Shown here: in pieces, positions 49,015-61,872 of the stretch
Position numbering within the stretch: the stretch's first letter is position 1
How the letters are laid out: each line of letters starts with the position of its first letter
Assembly (NCBI GenBank): GCA_963691655.1
Contig: OY829326.1
Coordinates: 114,177,388 to 114,241,387 of the forward strand
Length of the DNA stretch: 64,000 bases
Source: Toxonevra muliebris
Taxonomy: Eukaryota; Arthropoda; Insecta; Diptera; Pallopteridae
Reading direction: 5' to 3'
Notes under the pieces: model-generated
Told to the model about the DNA's origin: nothing
The model's input: only the letters and a program-made list of their open reading frames with translations
Databases searched by the model: none
Position numbers and translations under genes: made by a program

Positions 49015-49088
49015 CTCGATAGCCTAGTGGATAGTGCACTAGACTTTCATCTGGGAGGTTCGGGTTCGATTCCCGTCTTCGTCTGGTG
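49015..49088 (+). repeat. tRNA-like sequence, probably a tRNA-derived SINE head
   Basis: TAGCCTAGTGGATAGTGCAC fits a tRNA A box, and GGTTCGATTCC is an exact B-box consensus, correctly spaced. The T loop TTCGATT is flanked by CGGG and CCCG. The putative acceptor strands do not pair (ACCTCGA against CTTCGTC) and the anticodon stem is poor, so this is unlikely to be a working tRNA. A SINE head or decayed tRNA is more likely. The A box resembles that at 19225-19290. Confidence 0.5.
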
Positions 49089-51479
49089 GTTAATTTTCAT
49101 TACTTTCTTATATTCACTATCAATATGTGAAGTGAATCCTCCCCTTTCTTGATAAATATATCATTATGATCCTTGCTTTTAAATTAAAAGACTTTTTGAA
49201 GAAACGAAAATGCTTTCAACTTATCATATGTTCCAGATCATAGTTCAGTCAGTCGTTACTTCTTAAGGATTTTATACGTATTTCAAAAGGTAGCGGGTGA
49301 TTTTGTTCGTTTCTTCCGCCAAACAAATTTTATCAACTATTTCCTATTTCAGTTCCACTGTACTCGTGCGACATGGTTGTGGCCTATTCGATTTGTGTGT
49401 GTGCGGGTGTCTGTGCTTAATTTTTATTTATTTAAGTTCAATATTTCTTTCATTATTATTATTATTATTATTTTTATTGTGTATACAAACAATTACGTTC
49501 ATTTTTTTTTTTTTTTTTTGCGAGCGAGCGCGCGCTTATGTTTTTTATAGTGTTTTGTTGATTCTGTCATTTCATCCGTTGATGTTTCATCGCAACACGG
49601 CATCGGTAGCGGTGGCGGAATCGGCATCATATCACATCACAGCGGCATCGCATCGCGCACATCATCACACCCATCACATTCATACTTGGTAATGGTAATG
49701 ATGCATTTAATCGATCAAACTATCGACGAAAAATTGTTTACGTACATATACGAGAATATAAAATATTTACATTTAAGTTTTTTTTTATTATTATTTTCCA
49801 AGTTGTATCGAATTTCTTTAGGCGTATGCTGGGAATTTCATCGATTCGATACCGATTCGAGTCTGAGAAAGAATGTAATGCGAAATATGACATTTTAGCT
49901 TTCTGTAGCTGGGTATCTGAGTATCTGTTTTTTCATCATTATCATCAATGTTATCAACATACATACATGCATACATAACTACTAAGTATAATATTTTATT
50001 TATTCGTTCGTTTGAATGAGTGCATGCATCTTTAGTTGCAAACAGATGCTTTTGTGTCTGTCAGAAGCTTGAAGTCTCTTAAAAATAACAAAAACAAAGT
50101 GATTACTTTATAAAGCGAAGCGTAGTGAAATAAAAAAAAGTAAAGAAACCGAAATGTTTACTCTGTAAGTTGATATACTTTTAATTAAATTCATATTTAT
50201 GCGAGTATCTCGTATAGTTACACGACACTCGCTCGCATATCTTGTATATCTTTATTTAGAGCCAGTAACTAAGTGAGTGAATGAGCATGTAAACGCTTGT
50301 ATTAACTGCCTGCCTGCGTCTTGTCTCTGTGGTGGATACTTTTAAATCAGTCATCGCCAAAGATTCAATTACCTCAAAGTATCTCAAATGGTTTTGTAAA
50401 AGTATTCTATAACATTTTGTCAATTCATCACTTATGCATGTCTGTACATATGTATGTACTTTGCTCAGGAAACTTAATATACTCACTTACATTTACTTAA
50501 TTTATGTATTTCTTTTTGTTTTCCGCAGAGTCACAAATTTATTTTATCTATGTTTATTTTCTTATGTATAAATTTTAGACGTTTGAGTCATCTTGTAAAT
50601 TTGTGCATATACATGTGTACAATGTACATATATATGTATATAGTTTACTCGCCTGCATATATGACATCCCAAATGTAATTATCCCTATCGGCGGTCAACT
50701 TTATTCCACTTCGTATTTCGTTTTTAGTTGCTACCTTCATGTTATATGCCACAAGTATTTCGAAAATAAAAGGAAGCCTCACAACCGTTCTGCTTCACTT
50801 CCTTTAACGTCTTTTTAAAACAACATGAAATTTTCTCTACGCTTCTTTTTATTTTTTTTTCCTTTTCTTTCTGTATTTTCTTCCTTCCGTTTTATTATTC
50901 TTTTTGTTAAAATAAGTTTTATATATTTTCATTGTTGAAAATTTTTAAATTATTTTGAAATTCTTCGGAAATCTTCAGGGTAGAATTTGTCATTAAATGG
51001 ACTCTGCTGGAAATCTGCACAGTCAATTTCATCATGAACAATAATGAGTTATATATGCACAAAATATTTATGGACCGACACTGTAGACACTTCATTTCAT
51101 CGAGGTCACAACTATCTTTTTCCTTCTTAAAATCTACCTCCATAAACCGAAGCCCTATTTAATTAAACATTTCATAAACACACATATCTATCGACCTCAC
51201 TTAATACGCTCGCACTTTTAAAAAGATTTTTCACATAAAAAATATGAAAGTATGGAAAACTCACAATCTTCAGAATCAATCTTCAATGCCAACATTTGAG
51301 AAAATTTATTATTTAGAATTATTTAAAATCAATGCAGCACTTGATTCCCCACATTTACAAGAACTATGACTTTTTTGAATAAAAATTAATTACTTTAATG
51401 AAAGGAATAGTTCCATTCAAATCACATTGGAAAAAAGCAAAAACATAACAGAAATTTTTGCCATAAAGGATCGAACTTC
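49089..51479. other. Noncoding interval with simple repeats
   Basis: No gene is recognised. ATT repeats lie at 49451-49474, a T-run at 49503-49519, and CATCGG/CATCAC-rich DNA at 49590-49690. Other open frames here are low complexity or AT-rich. Confidence 0.4.
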
Positions 51480-52510
51480 TTTGGAGGATCATAAATATTA
51501 ATTTATTCCCATTCTTCCTGAATGGCCTTCTTAAGCTCCAACAAAGTATTGAATTGGCGTTCATTTCTATATACTTAGTGGGAAAGAGCGCCAGAGGTTT
51601 AAATCGGAACTAACAGCAGGCCACTTTAATACAGTATTTCTTACATAAAAAAACGCTTTCGTATACCTGGCGCTATGCATTGGAGCATTCTAGGGTAGAA
51701 GCGGGAGCATTCTAGGGTAGAAAGGGGAGCATTCGCCACTGGGGCACATTTGCCACTCCCCCTTATCTTCTAATTTAAAAAGGTTTTATAATTTAAACAA
51801 TCTATAATTTATATCTATAATGGTGGGGCACTTTCACCATTTTGGACTACTTAGAAAATCATCAAAAAAATAATAGAAATCATTAAGATAATCAACTCAT
51901 AAAGATAACAGATGAAAGCTAATAAATGTAAATTTCTAATTAAAAAATAATTTTTCAAAAAAACTATTAGTTTAGCCTAGACAACACTTAAAACAAAAGT
52001 GGCGAATGCTCCCCCTTCTACCCATTCTTCATTAATTTTATAAGAAATAAAACAAGTTGGAGGCTTGCCAATAAAATTAAAATCATCTTAAACCATTAAT
52101 GATCCACCTTGAAAGTTCTGTGAGCGATCAAGCCTATCCAAATTGAACTTCTTCTCATCGCTAAATATGATAGACTGCCATTACTCGTCCGGCTTGATTG
52201 TGCCTTTAAGCAAACTCAAGCCTGGGGCCGACACGTCTTATTCGTGATCATAGTAATCGTCATGTAAGTTGCACAAATATACCTGCAAAATACTCGCTTT
52301 TACGTGACGAGTTGTGCGTTCACGGATCAGACGATTCGACTCCTGGATGATTTGTAGCTTGGAAGTAGTTTTGGTTTCCGGAGCCACTATTCATACCTTA
52401 AGTTAGTTATGTTAAGGGACAATTTAAAGCTAGCCGCTTTATTTCGCGTTTTCTCCTTCCGTCTACCTTTGGTTTGGGGCCTGTTCTTTTAAGTTATGGA
52501 TGGTGGTTTT
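51480..52510 (-). pseudogene. Tc3-like transposase relic split by a MITE
   Basis: On the reverse strand the N-terminal half lies at about 52030-52500. It has GRRKEKTRNK near 52450, QIIQESNRLIRERTTRHVK near 52340, and the first catalytic region IIFSDEKKFNLD at 52150-52175, followed by GGSLMV and GKPPTCFI. A MITE occupies 51715-52023. Beyond it the frame resumes NAPMHSARYTKAFF near 51689-51650, then WPAVSSDLN near 51600, and FNTLLELKKAIQEEW near 51540. The codon before NAPMHS, where the second catalytic Asp should be, is a stop. The NPIEN-type third catalytic residue is deleted after SSDLN. Terminal repeats of the element were not found. Confidence 0.75.
51715..52023. mobile_element. 309-bp MITE inside the Tc3-like transposase
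   Basis: The left arm GGGTAGAAAGGGGAGCATTC, continuing GCCACT, is mirrored by AGTGGCGAATGCTCCCCCTT then CTACCC at the right. These are 26-base arms with one difference. Just outside the left arm the phrase GGGAGCATTCTAGGGTAGAA is present twice in tandem (about 51683-51722), so the terminus has been partly duplicated. The interior is AT-rich and noncoding. The exact target duplication is unclear because of the terminal duplication. Confidence 0.7.
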
Positions 52511-52649
52511 AACGTTTTGTTTGTTATTTAACAACATTTTTTTATTTTCTAATACTTTCACTGATCTCAAAACTACATACCTCTAAGAAATTTTGCTTAA
52601 AAATAAACAAATAATTTTAAAAATATATACAGTGCATATTATTTTTCTT

Positions 52650-53583
52650 TAAAATGTCCAAATATGGTTGGAGAAGGTAATTTGAGTATGTACGCTATAT
52701 TTGGTCGATATAATCGCCCAGCAGAGTCGGTAATTCGAGCAACCATGGATCAGTTTCGCACCTCCTCAGAGACGCCGTACAGTGCGCACCGAAGACGCTA
52801 TTGCTGCTGTGGGGCAGAGTATCGAAGAAGATCCCAATGAGTCCATCCGCCATCGCGCGCAACAATTGGAGCTGTGCCCATCCACTTAATGAAAGATTTT
52901 GCGGAAGGATTTTGGTTTGCGGGCTTACAAATTCCAACTCGTGCAAGAATTGAAGCCGAACGACCATCAAACGCGTCGCACGTCGGCGAATGGGCCCCAA
53001 AACGAGATGGCCACCGGTCCCGGTTTTCACAAGAAAATGTTGTTCAGCGATGAAGCTCACTTTTGGTTGAATAGGTACGTTAAGCCATTATTGAGAAGCC
53101 ATTATTATTGAGAAGCCGTTACATCCTCAAAAAGTCACTGTTTGGTGTGCTCTATGGGCAGAGGGAATCGTTGGTCCATATTTCTGCAAAGATCAAGCCG
53201 GCCATAATGTTACAGTCAATGGGGAACGCTATAGAGCCATGATTAATGACTTTTTCGTGCCTGAATTGTTGATGTGGACGACCCTTGGTTTTATTGAAAG
53301 AAACTTTTGGTGAGCACATTATCTCGCGTCGTGACTCTGTGGCGTGGTCTCCAAGATCGTGTGATTTAACACCGCTGGACTATTTTTTATGGGGTTATAT
53401 GAAGTCGCTTGTCTACGCAGATAAGCCAGAGACGATTGACGCCTTGGAAAGAATATTCGGCGTGTTATTACTGACATACGGCCCAGATTGCTGCAAAAAG
53501 TGGTCAAAAATTGGACCTCTCGGCTGGAATTTATTCGAGCCAGCCGCGGCGGCTACTTGTCCGAAATCATTTTTAAAACATAA
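52650..53583 (+). pseudogene. Mariner-like transposase relic
   Basis: In order: MYAIFGRYNRPAESVIRAT near 52688 (N-terminal helix-turn-helix part), RTEDAIAAVGQSIEEDPNE near 52785, LRKDFGLRAYKFQLVQELKP near 52900, and MLFSDEAHFWLN with the first catalytic Asp at 53050. PLHPQKVTVWCALWAEGIVG follows near 53110, then NVTVNGERYRAMINDFFVPE near 53210. The second Asp region (QQDGAT-type) is deleted near 53283. CDLTPLDYFLWGY with the third Asp (53388) remains, and the frame closes with EIIFKT and a stop at 53581-53583. A small tandem duplication near 53085-53115 (AAGCCATTATTGAGAAGCC) and several frameshifts break it. No terminal repeats were identified. Confidence 0.8.
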
Positions 53584-54859
53584 AGGCAAACCCTTTTCTT
53601 TATAATAAAGTTAAATTCTTCGCCATAACATTCAATTATATGCGTTTTATTTCTTCTTGAAAACCACACTTCTAAAAAAAAGCACTCTTTACAAACATTT
53701 ATTAAAACAGCCAAACCTGATAGCGAAAAAGGTCCGCGGACTCGTAATCAGCACCTAAAATGATCTCAAAGCCAGGGACTTAACTTTTACTATTTAGTTT
53801 GATGAAAAAGTCGAGAAATAAGAGTTATGGGCAATTTTTATTTTTTTTTATGTTGTCCATAACTTTTATTCCACTTTTAAATTTTATTTTTAAGTTACTC
53901 GATAAGACCATGTAAGTCTGTGTAATCTGAAATGTCGAACTATGGGCTATGGATTACATGCCAACAATACATCAATCGACTAGAACGGCTTGCTTGCATT
54001 AAATTACGATGTAGCTTGTCCCATGAAAAATATAGAAACAGACATTCGCAGTCCCATACTCAGTCTCGAACTCATTGTAAGCCTTCTGACTTCAACTAAA
54101 AATTAAACTGTTGAGATGGCCACAGTGTGCGAAGATACCTTGAAGGTATAACCAGAATTTGCAATACTTATTTGAGTACTATGCATACCCACTTAAGTGT
54201 ACATAAAGGAAGAATTAAAATGGTAGTTCCTTTGTGCTTATCAAACCAACATCATTATAGTCATCATCGTTATTACGATGATGAGGTCGTGAGTTTTACT
54301 CTATTATGGCAAAGCAATAAACTAAAAATATACACGTTAAAAGTATTTTTTGTTATTTTTTTTTTTTTTTATACGAAACCGCCAACAACGAAGAAGAACA
54401 CAACGAACAACACAAGAAAAACTGCCAACGTCCATCAAAAGCAGTCAAACGTAACGAATCCACATCGAGTCAACTGACAGAGTCAGTGTCAGAGTCAGCT
54501 TCATTTGAACACAAAATTTTAAGAATGATGAGATGAAGTTGAGAATAATATATGCATTTTATATACCTTAATAGTGAGATGAATACATACATATATACCT
54601 ACTCGCATGTATGAGTATATAAACAGATAAGAAGATCTTTAACCGAATTCATTCCAATGTGACCACATCCCATTTCTTGAGTTTAACATACAATTAAAAA
54701 GAATGAAAGGTGATCGTTAAATTATTTTAGACAAATTAAAGAATTCTTGGGTTCTACTCTAATGGTGCATAAATCATTTTCTTATTATATTTATTTATAC
54801 AATAAAAATAAGAAAAAAAATAACCAATCCCAATAATTTATATTGTTGAATCAGAAAAA

Positions 54860-55400
54860 CACGATCGTATTAGAAGAGCACGATCGTGTCAAGCAACAAA
54901 TAAATGAGTTAACATTCAAATCTCAACAATGACATCGATCTCCGCTTTAAGAACATTGATGATTGTCATCATCAATTTAATGATCAGCTTCAACTACAAA
55001 AATTTTATGATCAATGGTGATCGTCAGCCACAATGATACAATACATAAATACAAACAAATCTTATTGCCTACCAATACAGATTCCGCAGTAACAATCACC
55101 AAGATCATTCACATAGCATACGTATTTGACGAGAAAGAGTGAAAAAGAAGAAGTAACAAAACGAAAATAAAAATTAAAAAAAAGCAAATCTCAACTACAG
55201 ACAAAGATTGATCGTGATGATGATCATGAATGGCACGATGACGATGGCGATGATGATGATGACGGCGACTACGTATAGTATTTATGTCTGTATGTCTTTG
55301 TATCTCAGTTAGTACTGCGTAGATTTATACAGATTGAAATTCAGATGCCGGTGGCGAGCGATCGCGATCATGATCACAATCGTTTCGTTGTTGTTGTTGT
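54860..55400. promoter_or_regulatory. GATC-palindrome-rich block
   Basis: There are many CGATCG, TGATCA and GATCGTGATGATG words, similar to 3390-3660. This is a composition observation; any regulatory role is inference. Confidence 0.2.
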
Positions 55401-55412
55401 TGTTGATGTTGT
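55386..55412. repeat. GTT triplet run
   Basis: The run is GTTGTTGTTGTTGTTGTTGA. Confidence 0.7.
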
Positions 55413-57189
55413 TTTTATTCTGTGGCTCGGTCGATCCCCAATGATCGTTTGGTTCATTCACTCTTGCATGATGATGAGAGGTGGGGCGAGCAAAGCCGCA
55501 TATGCGAGAGTAAATGCTGGACTGCTATTTTTAGACATCATCAGCAGAGCATTGTGATCATATACCAACTCATATGTGTATGTATGTATATCACATATGT
55601 ACAGCGATTTATACCACCATCTTTTTTATTTCTTTATCTTCTTTTTTGTTTTGATGTTGTTTGGTTGTGTTTTTATTTATTTTTTTTTTTTTTATAAAAT
55701 TTTTCAAATGTGATGGTCGCTTTTATTCATGAAAAGAAAAAGATCTTAAATGATGTGTTGTTTTGTGTATGTATGCTGCTTGTTATTGTGAGTGTGTATG
55801 TGTGTGTTTGTGTATGTGGGTGCTACGGGTTTTGAGTTTTATATATTTGTTCTTCTGTTTTTTTTTCCACACACTGGTGTCTTCTTTTGATTGTTGTAGA
55901 TACATTTTTCTGTTTGTGGCTTCAGTTTTTCTTGTTTCTTCTTATTTCAAGATTTTGTTGCCAATTTTTTTTATGGCCATTTTGATCTTGAATTTTGTCT
56001 GGCTGCCGGCACAGACATTTTAAGCACCTTGGATATGTGCAAAAATAAAAGAAACACAAAACAAACAAACAAAAAAATACGAACATAAAAATGAACATGG
56101 GAAACAATGGAGAGTTGAGATACTAGCGCTGAAATGCTAATGAAATTCATTGAGAGATGACCATAAACTTTAACATTTTTCTTTGTTGTGCTGTAAAATT
56201 TGAAGAATTAATTTTAAAAGCGTGTGAAAGATATTTTCGTTTTTAGCAAAATCTTGTACGAAAATGTTCATTTGTCGGGAATTTATATATTGTAAGTCTG
56301 CGGGGTGCAGCACATGCAGTTTCCTGTCATTTACTTGGAACATCTGCTTAGGTGTAAATGCGTCTATAAGGAGGTGCAGCAGATATGCAAGCAGCCATTT
56401 CAAATTTAATTTCGGTACCGATTATTTTGCTCTTTTTAATAGAACATTAATAATATGCATCTCTCATAAAAATCACCCAATGCCTTGTCAATTTTTGTAA
56501 CTCAATTAATATCAATTTCTCAAGGTAGTTTTCCGAATGCTTAGCACATTCAGCACTTCCACGTTTTCAATTTCCTCTCAGAAGTATTTTCCTTCGAAGT
56601 TATGAACGAAGAGTCTAATTTCTTCATTTCTTAAAATTTTTATGTTAGTGAGAGTTCGACAATCAAATGCAGCGAGTTTTTGACTAGAAAAGAAGTTTGT
56701 ACATTTTCCAGTACGCTCACAAGTGTCATGGTGACAAAATTTGTTCTTTGCTATTCACCGGATTTTTTGATAATTGGTTCCATAGGCATATATTTATTAT
56801 TTAAAAAAAAGAAGAAAACAAGCCCGTCGGAATCTAAAAAACTGATGCCACACCACGTTGTTCTAGGGAAGTAAGTTAAATATAACCTGAATATCACCAA
56901 TTAGTTTAATAAAGCGATTTTGAATACATTAGAGTACGAGTGAAGAAGTAAGGCCGTAATGCTTCAGTCAGCTTTGTCAATTGTACTTAATTTTAAGGTG
57001 GATTTGCTTTGTGTAAATCAATAAAAGGTGAGACTGTGAAAATAATTTGCAAATCACTAACATGCCTTAAATATCTAGTTCACCAGACAATTCGAACTTA
57101 CACCTCTCATACTAAAGGAACTAAAGGAAATGAAATAATATAAAAACTCGATATTTTTTCATGGTGGATCCAAATCCACAAAAAAAAGG

Positions 57190-58795
57190 TTAAATTTTAA
57201 ACCAAAGTCATACTAAACATGAAGTTATAACTAAGATCAATATTTGATCCAAATACCGACTCAAATACAAATTTCTTACCAATACAAGCCCAAATACAAA
57301 CCAAAATTTAGACCAAGAATATGTAGACACAAATTCAGACTTCACAACAATTACGAGTAAAATACAGACCATAATTCAGACCAAATATCAGACCATAACT
57401 CACCCTAAATGCATATCAAAACTTAGACCAAGTTTCAGACAAAAATTCAAACCAAAATGCAGACCAAAAATCAGACCAAAACTCAAACCAAAACTAATAC
57501 CAGAAATCGAACAAAAAAAATAAATGCAAAAATCCAGAAAAAAGTTCTGATCCAAAATCAAACCAAATTCAGACCAAAATTTCGATTAAAACTCAGACTA
57601 GAATTACTAAAAACTTCAGACAAATGTTCGCACCAAAAAAACATAAAATTCAAACCAAAACCCAAACCAAACTCGGTCCGTAAATCAGAAAACATTTTTA
57701 AATGAAATTCAAACCAAAAATCAGTCTATAATTCAGACCAATGCTCAGACTAAAGTAAAACAAAAACTAAAACTGAAATTAAGACCAGAAACTCAAGTTC
57801 GGACGAAAATTCTGATCCAAACTCAAACAAAATTCAGACCATAAATCAGCCCAAAATTTTGAGCAATATTTAGACAAAAATTTAGTCCAGACCAATATTG
57901 AAACCAAAAACAAAATACCAAAACTAAAACCAAAATTAAGGCCAGAAATTAAACCAAAAATAAGACAAAATTCAGACGAAAATTCTGCCGTAAACTCAGA
58001 TCAAATTCAGGCCAGAAATCGGTCCAATATTTTGACCAAAGCTTAGGCCAAAATTAGTCTAAAGTTTAGACCAGTGTTCTGAACAAAAAACACCAACTTC
58101 AAACAAAAACTCAGACCAACCTGACCCCAAAATTGAACCAAATTCTGACCTGAAACCAGACCAATATTTTGAGCGAAACTTAGACCAAAGCTAGTTCAAA
58201 AAATTCATACCAATTTTTGGACCAAAAGAACACTAAATTAAAATCAAAACTCAGACCAACCTCAGGGCATAAATCAGTCCAAAGTTTTAAGCAAAACTTA
58301 GACCAAAAATCAGTACAAAATTAAAGCCATTGTTTGAACTAAAAAAAAAACACCAAAACTAAAACTGAAATTAAGACCAAAAATTAAACCAAAAACAAGA
58401 TCAATTTCAGATAAAAATTCTGACCCAAAATCGAACCAAATTCTGACCTGAAACCAGGTCAATATTTTGAGCGGAACTCAGACTAAAGTTAGTTCAAAAT
58501 TTAGACCGATGTTCGTACCAAAAAAACAAGAAATTCAAACCAAAACTCACACCAAATTCAGACCATAAATCAGACCAAAATTTTGAGCAAAACTTAGACC
58601 AACAATTAATCTAAAATTAAAACCATTGTTTGAACTAAAAAAACACTAAAACTAAAACCGGTATTAAGATCAGAAATTAAAGCAAAAACTAAGACCAATT
58701 TGATATGAAAATTCTGTCGCAAATTCAAACCAAACTCAGACCAATATTTTGAGCAAAACTCATACTAAAATTAGTCAAAAATTCAGACCAACGGA
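57190..58795 (+). repeat. Second 12-bp minisatellite with higher-order period
   Basis: Around 57440-57500 the unit is very clear: AAAATGCAGACC, AAAAATCAGACC, AAAACTCAAACC, AAAACTAATACC in succession, each 12 bases. The phrase TTCTGACCTGAAACCAG recurs 298 bases apart (58143, 58441). CATAAATCAGTCC/ACC-type phrases recur 296 bases apart (58263, 58559). TTTTGAGC words fall at 57861, 58171, 58469 and 58751, spaced about 282-310. So longer units of nearly 300 bases were duplicated after the 12-mer spread. An open frame inside (Gln-Thr-Lys repeats) is a by-product. No hAT ends were found around this array. Confidence 0.8.
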
Positions 58796-61700
58796 ACAAA
58801 ACCAGAAAAGTAGGGCCCAAAAATTTCAGATTTAATGAAGTATAAATGCATCTAATAAACAATTGGAAAGTTATAACCGTCATATCCCCCTCTGTAGCTA
58901 CCAGTAGGAGTTACTCGCTTATGGGTCAGCAGACATCGTTGGCTTTTGGGAACGTTCAATTCAAGTTTATTTCCATTTTTCCACTCATCCTTAAATTGGA
59001 GATTGAGTTGTGTGTATCACGCATGTTCCACCGCATATTTCTATTTACTACTACTTAGAAAAACAGTTGAAATTTAAAGTTATGAGTGCTACATCTGTGT
59101 ACAATCACAGAAAAAAATTTTACTTCAAAATGATGTATTTCGAGTGTTACTTTCACTTACATTAATATTATGTACACCGAACATACAAAATTTTTGTATT
59201 CATATTGATGAATGGGCTATATTAATGTATGTGGTGGTCAAATTGATGAAAAAGAATGTCAATAGTATGTACACGGTATTCATTACGTATACGGAATTCA
59301 TATTGACAGCCCTTGTTCATTAAATGTCCCTTACTTCCCATGTTAGTCCCGAGTTATATAAAAAAGAGTTAAACACTAAAAAATTATTCAGATTTTAATT
59401 TAATTTTTGTAAATATTGTATGTAGGTACGTATATTTTTATAACAACATCTTTGTTCATTTCCAATTTATGACTACAAATTTTCATTTCAAGCTACGGTA
59501 AAATAATTTATTTTAGTTTTATTTGGAGTTAATTCGTGTGAAAGTAGTATACGAGTGTGGATCGTATACACTGTATCAGAGTTTGTCTTTCTATGACCAA
59601 CAAGACAAAAGACAAAACATGAGATTCTTTCTTAAATCTGAACACCGATATTAATGTACATTTGCATAATATTGAACACCAAAATTTCTGACAACCGCTT
59701 GTATCATATTGATGCCCGGCTTTTTCATAACTATCAGCGTTCATCATATCATGCTAAAAACTAAATACAATCGTACTGATATTTTGCTTACATATGTAAA
59801 TATGATAAATTGGTGTACAATGTTACGTATGACGTTTTGAACACCACTTTCCCACTTAATAAGAAAGTACGGCAAATAGTTGAACTTAGACTTACACTAC
59901 TTTCGTTGGCAACTAAATGAGGAGGTGAGAAACTAAATTATAAAAAATGATTTACACCAATTTTGCTCTAAACCTTTCATATATAAAATTCCTTTTTTTC
60001 AAGATAAGACTGATGCTGGGCCTTAGCCTGTAAAAAAACTAAGTCCCAGAGATTAATCGGATATGCAATTACCAGATTTCACTTATTTTAATTAGCGAAT
60101 TTTATAAAGATCTCCTAAATAGAATTGAACACCACAACAACTAGTGCAATAAAATTTGACATCATAATTGTAATTGCTGTTTAGTAATTTTTGAAATACC
60201 ACAATAATAAAATGAAGCTGGTTTTTCATTTTTAAAAACTATTGAACCATTAAATTTCGCTTTAGCAAAAACCGAAAAAAAAACAGATTTAGATTTACCA
60301 CATAACCAAATAGCATCCATTTGTTTATAAAAATGTCATGCTTGTGATATTAACCAGCAAGTTCGTAATAAAAATACAGCCTATAGTTAATAATAAAAGC
60401 AGCAGCCATGGTTATTGAAGCTGTAGTCAAATTAATGGTAATGGCTTAAAAAACTAAAGTTTATATGTATATACAATAAAAAATCAGCACACAGTTACAA
60501 CTTATCAAAAACCACTTCCCTATTGTATATCATCACAACAATAACAGATTCAGCAGCGACATCAGCAGCAGCAACAATAATGATCAACATCAGCCAGCTC
60601 AACATAAACACATATACCTATATATACATGTTCAACACATACTCTTACATATGTAAATATATAAAAACACAAGTATATAATATGTGGAGCAGCAGAAAAA
60701 GTATGGAACACGCTTCTGTTTTACGGTCAGACCTTGAAACAGTTCAAAACCGTAAACGGTTCAGTGATCATTGATGTAAAAAAGAAGATAATGATTATTG
60801 CATCTTATTGTTAGTTAGCTTGACTTGACTCAACTTGGTTTAGTTTTGTATGGTTTGGTTTAGCTCGACTTGGTACGTATTCATATCAAAAACTTTTCTT
60901 ATTTCATGGCATCTTTCATGATGCGACGATATAAGTATGGAGGAAGTGGAAACGGAGAAATCAGTTAATTCAGTTGAAGTTGAAATGGTATAGAGTAATA
61001 GTTAGGAATAAAATAAAAAATTGAGTGGAGCGTAAAGATGTGAAGTAGGGAATACATACAGTAATGTCGTAGCCGTCGTCGTCGTTGTCGAGTTACCGCA
61101 TTCGAAATCGTTCAGCCGTTGAGAAACGAACGTGGACGTGAACGCAAGCGTTGATGGTGGTGATGATGATGATGATGACGATGCCGCTGGGTTTATGTGG
61201 TGCCTATACATTTCTGGCTGGTGGTACATAAAAATGTCAGATGTTCAACGTGTTCAGTTGTTGTGTGTGCGCCTCGAAAGTGAGTAAGTTTTTCTTTCTT
61301 TTCTTAGTTTTTTTTTTTTATAGATGCATGCATCTAAATGCTGCACGTGTGTATGTGTACAACGTTTGTGCATTGGTCTTTATTGGTACTCTGGCAACTT
61401 TAGTGAGAAGGAGGGGAGAATTTCATTCTACATTAAAAAAAAAAATATTATCTGCAGACAAACTTAAAACATCGTTATATTGCGACTGCGTAAATGCAGT
61501 GATGATGATGATGCACTTCTCTAGCGAATGGTAAAATCATAAAATGGTACCCGGTAATGATCTTTAACCAAGCGTAACGATAATTTTACTGATTGCGCGC
61601 GAGACACTACGTTATAACAAAGGGGCAAATTATTAACAGTCGTGGTAGAAATGAGTAAATGAGATTTAAAGTTTTGTTTACATTTTGTTATTGTGTAGGG

Positions 61701-61864
61701 GGAAACGAAAATACTGAAAAATAGCCCTCTTAATTTGAAAAGTTCTACTTTTTGCATCCCTGAGAATGGAAATATAGAGAATTAAAACCAGAGCATGAAA
61801 CTCTTATAACTTTTATCAAAAAGTTTTCAAAAAAGGTAGTCTCACAAACTTTAATTTCGTAAGA
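58796..61864. other. Noncoding interval
   Basis: No gene is recognised. CAG/ACA-rich sequence at 60535-60600, TTGACTTGACTC-type repeats near 60815-60885, and CGTCGT/GATGAT runs at 61065-61190 are simple repeats. The AATTCATATTGA-rich part at 59170-59310 has repeated ATATTGATG words with no known identity. Confidence 0.4.
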
Positions 61865-61872
61865 GTTAAAAG

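Larger units (their letters stand above)
53584..57180. other. Noncoding interval with GATC/GAT-rich block
   Basis: No gene is recognised. Between 54860 and 55400 CACGATCGTATT, CACGATCGTGTC, TGATCATGAATGG and GCGATCGCGATCATGATCAC recur, with GAT repeats at 55236-55268 and GTT repeats at 55386-55412. The remaining open frames are hydrophobic, low complexity or short. Confidence 0.4.

Noticed and set aside
49015..49088. Functional tRNA gene
   Set aside because: A and B boxes are good, but acceptor and anticodon stems do not pair, so a SINE head or decayed tRNA is preferred.
57457..57705. 82-residue Gln-Thr-Lys-rich frame
   Set aside because: It lies entirely inside the 12-bp minisatellite and reflects the repeat unit.
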